DNA of 64,000 nucleotides, taken from NCBI RefSeq assembly GCF_003590795.1, contig NZ_QYUL01000005.1, forward strand, positions 358,001 through 422,000. The letters are read 5' to 3'. Under the pieces are notes generated by a model. The model had not been told where the DNA came from, did not search any database, and saw only the letters and a program-made list of their open reading frames with translations. Within the stretch, counting starts at the first letter, position 1, and every line of letters begins with the position of its first letter. Both the position numbers and the translations under genes were made by a program. The stretch comes from Azospirillum cavernae (GTDB lineage: Bacteria > Pseudomonadota > Alphaproteobacteria > Azospirillales > Azospirillaceae). Positions 8,273 through 17,244 of this stretch are shown piece after piece.

Positions 8273-10585
8273 TTACGCCTCTTCGGCGACCGGCGGGCGG
8301 GGAGCCGCGTTGACCGGGGTGGAGAGTTGGGCGTCCACCACGGCCACGGCGGTCATGTTGACCAGACCGCGCGTCGTCACCGACGGGGTGACGATGTGGA
8401 CCGGGCGTTCGACGCCCAGCAGGATCGGGCCGACATTCTGCGCCTCGCCCAGGATTTTCATCATGTTGAAGGCGATGTTGGCGGCGTCCAGCGTCGGCAT
8501 GACCAGCAGGTTGGCTTCGCCCTTCAGACGGCTGTCGGGCAGAACCTCCTTGCGGATCGCTTCGGCCAGGGCGGCGTCGGCGTGCATTTCGCCGTCGATC
8601 TGCAAATCGGGCATGGCGTCCGACGCCAGCTCGAACGCCTTGCGCATCTTGCGGGCCGACGGCGTGTCGGCGCTGCCGAAGTTGGAGTGGGAGAGCAGCG
8701 CGACCTTCGGCTCGATGCCGAAACGACGAACCTCGTCCGCCGCCAGACGGGCGATTTCGGCGACCTCCTCGGCGGTCGGGTCGGCGTTGACGTAGGTGTC
8801 GGTGATGAAGTGAACGCCCTTCTGCGAAATCAGCGCGTTCATCGTCGCGGCGACCTTCACGCCCTTGCGCAGCCCGATCAGCCCGGCGATGTGGCCGAAA
8901 TGCTCGTTGAAGCGGCCCGAGGTGCCGCAGACCATGGCGTCGGCCTCGCCCCGGCGGACCATCAGCGCGCCGAAGACGGTCGGCTGGGTGCGCACGACGT
9001 TGGCGGCGTGGGCGGGGGCGACGCCGCGACGGCCCATCAGCTTGCGGTAGGCTTCGGCGTAGCTGTGATAGCGCAGGTCGCGGATGATCTCGATCACCTC
9101 GACGTCGCGACCGATTTTCAGGCGCAGGCCCATTTCGCCGATGATGCGCTCCACCACCTCGCGGCGGCCGATCAGGATCGGCTGGGCGATGCCGTCATCG
9201 ACCACCACCTGGGCGCAGCGCACGACGCGCGGATCCTCGCCCTCGGCGTAGACGACGCGCTTGGGCGCGCTCTTGGCCTTGGTGATGACCGGCTTCATGA
9301 ACAGGCCGGAGCGGATGACGTACTGGTTCAACTGCTCGCGGTAGGCGCGGAAATCGGCGATCGGGCGGGTGGCGACGCCGGATTCCATCGCCGCCTTGGC
9401 GACCGCCGACGACACTTCCACGATCAGGCGCGGGTCGAAGGGCTTGGGCAGGATGTATTCCGGGCCAAAGCGCAGCGTCTCGCCGACATAGGCCGCCGCC
9501 ACCACGTCCGACGGTTCGGCGCGGGCGAGGCTGGCGACCGCGTGGGTCGCGGCGATCTTCATTTCCTCGTTCACCGTCGTCGCGCCGACGTCGAGCGCGC
9601 CCCGGAAGATGAAGGGGAAGCAGAGGACGTTGTTGACCTGGTTGGGGAAATCCGACCGCCCGGTGGCGATGATCGCGTCGGCGCGGGCCTCGCGCGCCAG
9701 ATCGGGCATGATTTCCGGGGTCGGGTTGGCCAGCGCCAGAATCAGCGGCTTGTCGGCCATGCGGCCCAACAATTCCGGCTTCAGCACGTTCGGGCCGGAC
9801 AGGCCGAGGAAGATGTCGGCCCCGTCGATGACGTCGGACAGGACGCGCGCGTCGGTGTCTTGCGCGTAGGCGTCCTTATACTCGTTCATCTCCTCGTTCC
9901 GGCCCTTGTGGACCAGACCGACGCGGTCCACCAGCCAGACATTCTCGCGCTTGACGCCCAGGCTGACCATCAGATCCAGGCAGGCGATGCCCGCCGCCCC
10001 GCCGCCGGTGGAGACCACCTTGACCGACCCGATGTCCTTGCCGACCAGCGCCAGACCGTTCAGCACGGCGGCGCCGACGACGATGGCGGTGCCGTGTTGG
10101 TCGTCGTGGAACACCGGGATCTTCATCCGCTCGCGGCAGCGGCGTTCGACCTCGAAGCAGGCCGGGGCGGCGATGTCTTCCAGATTGATCGCGCCGAAGG
10201 TCGGCTCCAGCCGAACGATGGTGTCGACCAGCCCGTCAACGTCCAACTCGTTCAGTTCCAGGTCGAAGCAATCGATGCCGGCGAATTTCTTGAAGAGGAC
10301 GGCTTTGCCCTCCATCACCGGCTTGGCGGCCAGCGGGCCGATGTTGCCCAACCCCAGAACGGCGGTGCCGTTGGTGACGACGGCGACCAGATTGGCGCGC
10401 GCCGTCAGTTCGGCGGCCTGGGCCGGATCCTTGGCGATGGCCATGCTGGCGACCGCCACGCCCGGCGAATAGGCAAGCGCAAGATCGCGCTGGTTGGCCA
10501 TGGGCTTGGTCGCGACCACCGCCAGCTTTCCGGGGCGGGGGTTGCGGTGATACTCAAGCGCCATTGCGTCAAAATCGCCGGACAT
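8273..10585 (-). CDS. maeB: NADP-dependent malic enzyme with C-terminal phosphotransacetylase-like domain
   Basis: 770-residue MaeB-type enzyme: (S)-malate + NADP+ to pyruvate + CO2 + NADPH. The N-terminal malic domain (about 1-430) shows LALAYSPGVA, the metal-site region FHDDQHGTAIV and the nucleotide-binding STGGGAAGIA. Residues about 430-760 form a PTA/PTB domain, which is regulatory (acetyl-CoA binding) and not catalytic in this family. Length is exactly as expected. GGAGGAAG lies 7-8 nt before the ATG. It sits beside dctA, so the pair would import malate and convert it to pyruvate during growth on C4-dicarboxylates. Confidence 0.95.
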   Translation of the reverse strand: MSGDFDAMALEYHRNPRPGKLAVVATKPMANQRDLALAYSPGVAVASMAIAKDPAQAAELTARANLVAVVTNGTAVLGLGNIGPLAAKPVMEGKAVLFKKFAGIDCFDLELNELDVDGLVDTIVRLEPTFGAINLEDIAAPACFEVERRCRERMKIPVFHDDQHGTAIVVGAAVLNGLALVGKDIGSVKVVSTGGGAAGIACLDLMVSLGVKRENVWLVDRVGLVHKGRNEEMNEYKDAYAQDTDARVLSDVIDGADIFLGLSGPNVLKPELLGRMADKPLILALANPTPEIMPDLAREARADAIIATGRSDFPNQVNNVLCFPFIFRGALDVGATTVNEEMKIAATHAVASLARAEPSDVVAAAYVGETLRFGPEYILPKPFDPRLIVEVSSAVAKAAMESGVATRPIADFRAYREQLNQYVIRSGLFMKPVITKAKSAPKRVVYAEGEDPRVVRCAQVVVDDGIAQPILIGRREVVERIIGEMGLRLKIGRDVEVIEIIRDLRYHSYAEAYRKLMGRRGVAPAHAANVVRTQPTVFGALMVRRGEADAMVCGTSGRFNEHFGHIAGLIGLRKGVKVAATMNALISQKGVHFITDTYVNADPTAEEVAEIARLAADEVRRFGIEPKVALLSHSNFGSADTPSARKMRKAFELASDAMPDLQIDGEMHADAALAEAIRKEVLPDSRLKGEANLLVMPTLDAANIAFNMMKILGEAQNVGPILLGVERPVHIVTPSVTTRGLVNMTAVAVVDAQLSTPVNAAPRPPVAEEA

Positions 10586-10651
10586 GGGGTCTCTTCCTCC
10601 GATTAACGTGATTTCGGTTAATTTCTTGAGGCTGCGTTATCCTGTTCGCCG

Positions 10652-10680
10652 GTTATAGCGCAGGAGAACGTCCCGTTCAA
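10652..10680 (-). promoter_or_regulatory. Sigma-70-type promoter of maeB
   Basis: On the minus strand TTGAAC (10680-10675), a 17-bp spacer and TATAAC (10657-10652). The start point would be near 10645, about 60 nt before the maeB ATG. Confidence 0.65.
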
Positions 10681-10718
10681 AAGAGAAAGGGACGATTCGA
10701 ACCCTGCCGAACCGTCCC
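10681..10718 (-). terminator. Rho-independent terminator of dctA
   Basis: On the minus strand GGGACGGTTCG (10718-10708) pairs, with one mismatch, with CGAATCGTCCC (10699-10689) and is followed by TTTCTCTT. It lies 52 bp past the dctA stop. Confidence 0.75.
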
Positions 10719-10729
10719 TGCCACTTTAC

Positions 10730-10758
10730 ATGACCCTGACGGCGTCAGCGCGGGTCAT
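10730..10758 (-). repeat. Hairpin between dctA stop and its terminator
   Basis: Arms ATGACCC (10730-10736) and GGGTCAT (10752-10758) enclose a second perfect stem CTGACG / CGTCAG. It may protect the 3' end of dctA mRNA. Confidence 0.55.
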
Positions 10759-10769
10759 CTTTGGAATTT

Positions 10770-12083
10770 TCAGATCCGGGCGAGCGCCGGTTCCTTGAAG
10801 TGATGCTGATACTCGGCGACCGCCTTGCTCTCGTCGAACTCGCCTTCCATCTTGGCGATGACGACGGTGGCGACGCCGTTGCCGATCAGGTTGGTCAGGG
10901 CGCGGGCCTCCGACATGAAGCGGTCGACGCCCAGCAGCAGGGCCAGCCCCTCGATCGGCAGCACGCCGGTGGCCGACAGGGTGGCGGCCAGCGTCACAAA
11001 ACCGCCGCCCGTCACCGCCGCCGCGCCCTTGGAGGTCAGCATCAGGATGACGAGGATGTAGAGCTGTTGCCAGATCGTCAGATCGACGTTGAAGGCCTGG
11101 GCGATGAAGATGGCGGCCATCGACAGATAGATGGACGTGCCGTCGAGGTTGAAGGAATAGCCCGTCGGGATGACCAGACCAACCACATGCTTGGAGCAGC
11201 CGAACTTCTGCATCTTCTCCATCATGCGCGGCAGGACGGATTCCGACGAGGAGGTGCCCAGAACGATCAGCAGTTCCTGGCGGATGTAGCGGACGAAGCT
11301 CCAGATGCTGAAGCCGTACATCTTGGCGATGCCGCCCAGCACGACGAAGATGAAGATCGCCATGGTGATGTAGACCGACGCCATCAACTGGCCGAGCGAG
11401 GTCAGCGAGGAGACGCCGTATTTGCCGATGGTGAAGGACATGGCGCCAAAGGCGCCGACCGGGGCGACGCGCATCAGGATGCCGATGACGCCGAACAGGG
11501 CATGACCGACCTTGTCGAAGATGTCCTCGACCAGCTTGCCCTTCTGGCCCATGGCGGCCAGCGCCACACCGAAGACCACGGCGAAGAACAGGATTTGCAG
11601 CATGTCGCCCTGGACGAAGGCGCCGACGATGTTGTCGGGAACGATGCCGACGATGAAGTCCATGAAGCCGTGCTCTTTCGCCGTGCTGGCGTATTTCTGC
11701 ACGGAATCGGCCTTCAACTGGCCGGGCACGATGTTCATCCCGCCGCCCGGACGGACGAGGTTGACAACCAGAAGGCCGATGCCGAGCGCGAAGGTGGTCA
11801 CGACCTCGAAATACAGCAGGGCCTTGCCGCCGACCTTGCCGACCTTCTTCAGATTGCCGATGGAGGAGATGCCGGTGACGACGGTCAGGAACACGATGGG
11901 GCCGATCACCATCTTGACCATCTTGATGAACAGATCGCCCAGCGGCTTCATCTCCACCGCGATGGACGGGTAGAAATGGCCCAGCAGGATGCCGAAGGTG
12001 ATCGCGGTCAGAACCTGAAAGGTCAGGTTGGTGTAGAAGGGCTTCTTCACCGGCCCGTGGGCGGCGGTCGCGTCTGCGCTCAT
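10770..12083 (-). CDS. dctA: C4-dicarboxylate:cation symporter DctA
   Basis: 437-residue inner-membrane symporter of the DAACS/SLC1 family for aerobic uptake of succinate, fumarate and malate. Family signatures are the serine-rich re-entrant loop LGTSSSESVLPRMM, the GYSFNLDGTSIY motif and the substrate-binding DRFMSEARALTNLIGNGVAT. The ATG at 12083 is preferred because GAGGAG lies 6 nt upstream; the in-frame ATG at 12089 would touch that site. Length fits the family. It is divergent from dctBD, with a sigma-54 promoter and two activator sites between them, and adjacent to maeB. Confidence 0.96.
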   Translation of the reverse strand: MSADATAAHGPVKKPFYTNLTFQVLTAITFGILLGHFYPSIAVEMKPLGDLFIKMVKMVIGPIVFLTVVTGISSIGNLKKVGKVGGKALLYFEVVTTFALGIGLLVVNLVRPGGGMNIVPGQLKADSVQKYASTAKEHGFMDFIVGIVPDNIVGAFVQGDMLQILFFAVVFGVALAAMGQKGKLVEDIFDKVGHALFGVIGILMRVAPVGAFGAMSFTIGKYGVSSLTSLGQLMASVYITMAIFIFVVLGGIAKMYGFSIWSFVRYIRQELLIVLGTSSSESVLPRMMEKMQKFGCSKHVVGLVIPTGYSFNLDGTSIYLSMAAIFIAQAFNVDLTIWQQLYILVILMLTSKGAAAVTGGGFVTLAATLSATGVLPIEGLALLLGVDRFMSEARALTNLIGNGVATVVIAKMEGEFDESKAVAEYQHHFKEPALARI

Positions 12084-12159
12084 GGTCATCTCCTCGTGGC
12101 GTTCCTTGGTGGGGCGTCCGCTCTCTGGCGGGCTGCACCGGACTTGGTTGCCTATGAAA

Positions 12160-12174
12160 GCAAGCGCTGGGCCA
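12160..12174 (-). promoter_or_regulatory. Sigma-54 (-24/-12) promoter of dctA
   Basis: On the minus strand TGGCCC-N5-TTGC (12174 to 12160) matches the RpoN consensus TGGCAC-N5-TTGC, with GG and GC at the correct spacing. Transcription should start near 12148, about 65 nt before the dctA ATG. Confidence 0.85.
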
Positions 12175-12215
12175 ATTGCTGAATCCAGCAACATCAAGGA
12201 TTTGAAGAAAAGGCT

Positions 12216-12268
12216 TGGGCGAAAATCCACACGACAAGCCCCATCGCGATGTGCGAAAATCCGCACAT
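12216..12268 (-). promoter_or_regulatory. Tandem DctD-type upstream activator sites for dctA
   Basis: Two related sites. TGTGCGAAAATCCGCACA at 12250-12267 is a near-perfect inverted repeat (arms extend to 12249 and 12268). TGGGCGAAAATCCACACG at 12216-12233 matches it at 15 of 18 positions. Centres are 34 bp apart, about three helical turns, and 50-90 bp upstream of the -24/-12 element, as expected for a sigma-54 activator. Confidence 0.75.
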
Positions 12269-12282
12269 TCGCGGCTCTTGGG

Positions 12283-14105
12283 ATGGATTGTTGCGGTGCA
12301 GCATGCGCTTTGACGGCGTTCGGTCCAATGTTTGACCGAATTGGGACATATTCGGTCAGCGGCCTGATCGCGGGCGCGTTGGCGCAGCCCCGGCGGCTGT
12401 TGCTGGCGTTGCTGCTGCTGGGCGTTCCGCTGGCCGCCGCCTTGGCGGCAAGCTGGTCGGCGGGGCTGGCCGAGGCCGATTTGCGGGAGCGGGTCCAGGC
12501 GCAATTGGCCCTCTACGACGCCAATTTGCGGGCGGAGCTGGAGCGTCACGCCGCCGTTCCCCTGGCTTTGGCGCAGGACGCCGAGGTGACGGCCCTGCTG
12601 GCCGACCCGACTCCCGCCCGCGTCGCGCGGATGAACGCCAAGCTGGAGGGCATCGCCGAGGCGTTGGGCGCGTCGGCGCTGTACATCATGGACGGGTCCG
12701 GCTTGACGCTGACCGCCAGCAATTGGAACGGCGCCAGCAGCTTCGTCGGGCAGAATTTCGCCTATCGGCCCTATTTCCGTTTGGCGATAGAGCGGGGGGA
12801 GGGCCACCATTTCGCCCTTGGCACCACGTCTTTCATCCCCGGCTATTACACCGCGCGTCGGGTGGTGGCGGAAAACCGCACAGTGGGCGTGGTGGTGCTG
12901 AAGGTCGGTTTCGAGCGGCTGGAACGGGCCTGGGCGCCGGGGCAGGAAAAGCTGCTGGTGACGGACCGCGAGGGCATGGTGTTCATCACCAACGTCCCCG
13001 ATTGGCGTTACCACGCCCTGCCCCGCCAATTGCCGATCAGCCTGCCGATCACACCCAGCGGCAGCAGCGAGGGGTTGGACGTGCTGCCCTGGGCCTTCGG
13101 CGGCGCGTCGGACCGCATCGCCTTGTCTGAGGCGGGGAGCGAGCGCCGCTATCTTCTGGCCTCCGCCGCCATGCCCGGCGGCGATTGGACTCTGCACAGC
13201 CTGACCAGCCTGGAGCCGGTGACGACCCGTGGGCAGGTCGCCGGGCTGCTGGCCGCCGCGTTGAGCGCGTTAGCGGCGGTGGCGGTTTACGCGCAGGCTC
13301 TGCGCCGCGCCGCGCTGACCGAACGCTTGACGCTTCAAGAGGCGGCGCGGGTGGAGTTGGAGCGCCGGGTTGCCGAAGCGACCGCCGAATTGCGGGCGAC
13401 GGAGAATGAATTGACCCAGGCGGCCAAGCTGGCGGCGCTGGGCCAGATGTCGGCGGGCATCGCCCACGAGATCAACCAACCGCTGGCCGCCATGCGCAGC
13501 TTCGCCGACAACGCGGTGGTGCTGCTGGAGCGTGGGCGGACGGAGTCGGTGCGGGCCAATTTGGCTGAAATCGCCGACCTGACCGACCGCATGGCGGCGA
13601 TCACCCGTCAGTTGAAGGGCTTCGCCCGGCGGGCGTCGGGCACGCTGGGGCCGGTGTCGGTCCAGGGCGCGGTCGCCCAAGCGCTGGCGCTGTTCGAGGC
13701 GCGGTTGCGGCGCGAGGACGTGACGGTCGATCTGGATCTTCCCGACGCGCCGGTGTGGGTGGTGGGCGAGGATGTCCGCCTTCAGCAAGTGCTGGTGAAT
13801 CTGATCGGCAACGCCGCCGACGCCATGCGCGACTCCCCCCGCCGCCATCTGCGGATCACGGCGCGCGCGCTGGAGGATGGGTTGCTGTTGAGCGTCGCCG
13901 ACAGCGGCGTCGGCATCGCCGAGGCGGATTTGCCCCGTTTGTTCGTCCCCTTCTTCACCACCAAAGAGGCCGGCGACGGGCTGGGGCTTGGCCTGTCGAT
14001 CAGCCACGGCATCGTCGAGGATTTGGGCGGCAGCCTGACCGCCGCCAACCACGCGGATGGCGGGGCCGTTTTCACCCTGCGTCTCAAAACAATGGACAAT
14101 CCGTC

Positions 14106-14109
<4 letters not shown>
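12283..14109 (+). CDS. dctB: C4-dicarboxylate sensor histidine kinase DctB
   Basis: About 608 residues. A transmembrane helix (LLLALLLLGVPLAAALAA) is followed by a long periplasmic tandem-PAS (PDC) sensor region with the DctB-like ASNWNGASSFVGQNFAYRPYF, a second helix, and a coiled coil (RVAEATAELRATENEL). The HisKA domain has H395 in GIAHEINQPLAAM, and the HATPase has NLIGNAADAM, DSGVGI and GLGLGLSI. It autophosphorylates on sensing succinate-type acids and phosphorylates DctD. The start is uncertain: ATG 12283 or ATG 12328, neither with a clear ribosome site. Earlier in-frame starts would overlap the activator sites. The stop overlaps dctD (ATGA). Confidence 0.92.
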
Positions 14110-15464
<1,355 letters not shown>

Positions 15465-15728
15465 TGGGTCGGGGCATTTTCTTGTTTCGCCTTTGTGAAT
15501 CCTGCGGGCGTGTGAGTCGGGCAGAAATTATTTGATGAGAGTGTATTGAATTAACGCATTTTGTTGGTGTTTTCCCTGATTGGCTGGAGGTCATAGATCC
15601 CTTTAAAAATATGTGTTTTCTGGGCTTCCTAAAGATCAGTTTCTGCGAGGGGCAATGTTTTTAAAAAGAGACTCTGCGCAAACGCATTCTCTTCGCTTCT
15701 TTCGGAATGGTTGTTCAGGGGAAAAGGC

Positions 15729-16595
15729 ATGTCCAGCCGTGAATCCTTGCTGAAATCGGCGTCCGTTCTGGTGGTTGAAGACAATGAGTTCACCAGCCGC
15801 TTGATCGCCACGATTCTGCGGAAAATCGGCGTCGGCACGGTGTATGAGGCCGCGTCGGCTTGGAACGCCTTCAACATTCTGAACATCTCGCCGGTCAGTG
15901 TGATCCTCTGTGATCTTGAGATGGAGCCGATGGGCGGGTTGGCCTTCCTCACGCTGCTCCGGTCAGGCCGCCTGCCCGAAGGGATGACGCCGAACGCGCC
16001 GCTCGACACCGAAATTCCCGTCGCCGTTCTGACCGCCCACACCGCGCCGGAGATCGTCAAACGCGCGCGGGACGCCGGGGCCACGGCCTTCCTGACCAAG
16101 CCGATCAACCCCACCCTGTTGCAGCAACGGCTTGAAGCGCTTCTTCGCGAAAGGGCGAGCAACCCAGTCCATGGCAATGGGTTGCTGCGCGTGGTCTTTC
16201 GCAGCGAGGTCGCGCCCGGCGTCACGAAAGAGCACATCAAATCCATCATGGCCGCGTCCCAGTCCAAAAACCCGGCGCGGGGCATCAACAGCATGCTGTG
16301 TTTCGACACCACCCATTTTCTGGAAATTCTGGAAGGTCCGCATCGGGTGGTGGACACGCTGTACGGCAAGATTCAAGCCGACACCCGCCACCGCAACGTC
16401 AAGACGGCGATCAAGGACAGGATTGACCAGCGTCTTCTTGAGAGCTGGGCCATGCTCTACATGGGACGCGAACCACCCATGGTGGATCTGTATCGCCGCC
16501 ACTGCGGCTGTGACCACTTCGCCCCCGACCGCATGGAGCCGCCGCAAATCATGGAGTTCCTCACCGAGGTCATCGGACGTTATCGGAAGACCTGA
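15729..16595 (+). CDS. Receiver domain fused to a degenerate BLUF-like domain
   Basis: 288 residues. The N-terminal receiver (about 12-145) has acidic residues VVEDN, phosphoacceptor D62 (ILCDLEMEPMGG), T in VLTAH and K in FLTKP, so it looks phosphorylatable. Residues about 153-245 align with BLUF flavin domains, including GINSMLCF, FLEILEG, ADTRHRNV and ESWAML. N181 and W240 are kept. The Tyr and Gln needed for BLUF photochemistry are replaced by F157 (VVFRS) and E199 (FLEILEG). A phosphorylation-driven output using a BLUF fold is inferred. ATG 15729 has AGGGG upstream; a TTG at 15711 is in frame. The preceding 264 bp are AT-rich with no recognised site. Confidence 0.8.
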   Translation: MSSRESLLKSASVLVVEDNEFTSRLIATILRKIGVGTVYEAASAWNAFNILNISPVSVILCDLEMEPMGGLAFLTLLRSGRLPEGMTPNAPLDTEIPVAVLTAHTAPEIVKRARDAGATAFLTKPINPTLLQQRLEALLRERASNPVHGNGLLRVVFRSEVAPGVTKEHIKSIMAASQSKNPARGINSMLCFDTTHFLEILEGPHRVVDTLYGKIQADTRHRNVKTAIKDRIDQRLLESWAMLYMGREPPMVDLYRRHCGCDHFAPDRMEPPQIMEFLTEVIGRYRKT

Positions 16596-16608
16596 CCGAC
16601 GCGCGCCA

Positions 16609-17184
16609 TCACCGTTTCAGCAGATCGGCCAGATTCAGCACGGCTTCGGCGACGTCCGCCAGCCGCTTGTTCTGGTCCATCGCCATTTTGCGCAGGGTTT
16701 TGTACGCGTCATCCTCGCTCAAATCGCGGTGGGCCATCAGCAGCCCCTTGGCCCGTTCGATCAATTTGCGGTCGTTCAACGTGGCGCGGGATTTCTCCAG
16801 AGCCTCGCTCACCGCGCGGTGGCGGTCGAAATGGCCAACCACGTTGTCAACGATGGAGCGGATGAGCGTGGCGCTCAACCCATCCACGGCGTAGGGGCTG
16901 ACGCCCGCGCGGATGGCGCGCGTCATCAGTGGGCGATCCTCCACGCCGATCAGCAGGGCGACCGGGCGCGGGGTCTCCTGGTTGATCGCCATCAGCTCGT
17001 CCAGACAGGCGGGGTCGGGCGCGGCCAGATCGACGATGAGAAGGTCCGGGCAATGGGTCTGGATGGCGGCGCGCAAATCGGCGTCAACGCCGATCACGGC
17101 GGCGATGACCACGCCGGTTTCGCGCAGGCTGTTTTCCACCAAAGCGGCCCGCTCGCTGTTGTCATCGACCACCAGAATCCGCAC
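16609..17184 (-). CDS. ANTAR-domain response regulator (NasT-like RNA antiterminator)
   Basis: 191 residues. The pseudo-receiver-like N-terminus (ILVVDDNSERAALV, D in LLIVDLAAPD) is followed by a helical ANTAR domain at the C-terminus (RKLIERAKGLLMAHRDLSEDDAYKTLRKMAMDQNKRLADVA). ANTAR proteins bind twin-hexaloop RNA hairpins and prevent termination; NasT acts on nitrate assimilation genes. GTG 17184 is chosen because GGGGAGG lies 8 nt upstream; an in-frame GTG at 17205 lacks a site. It is downstream of, and co-oriented with, the NIT-domain chemoreceptor. The NIT domain is the nitrate sensor fused to ANTAR in Klebsiella NasR, so this pair may be a split relative (inference). Confidence 0.88.
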   Translation of the reverse strand: MRILVVDDNSERAALVENSLRETGVVIAAVIGVDADLRAAIQTHCPDLLIVDLAAPDPACLDELMAINQETPRPVALLIGVEDRPLMTRAIRAGVSPYAVDGLSATLIRSIVDNVVGHFDRHRAVSEALEKSRATLNDRKLIERAKGLLMAHRDLSEDDAYKTLRKMAMDQNKRLADVAEAVLNLADLLKR

Positions 17185-17244
17185 CGTCGCCGCCTCCCCA
17201 TCCACACTTGTTCCGTTTTTTCAGCACGGCGCAGGCCTTAGGAC

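Noticed and set aside
8327..10606. 759-codon open frame on the strand opposite maeB
   Set aside because: Shadow of a GC-rich coding region; composition is low-complexity (His, Gln, Asp, Arg) with no family motifs, while the minus-strand frame is full-length MaeB.
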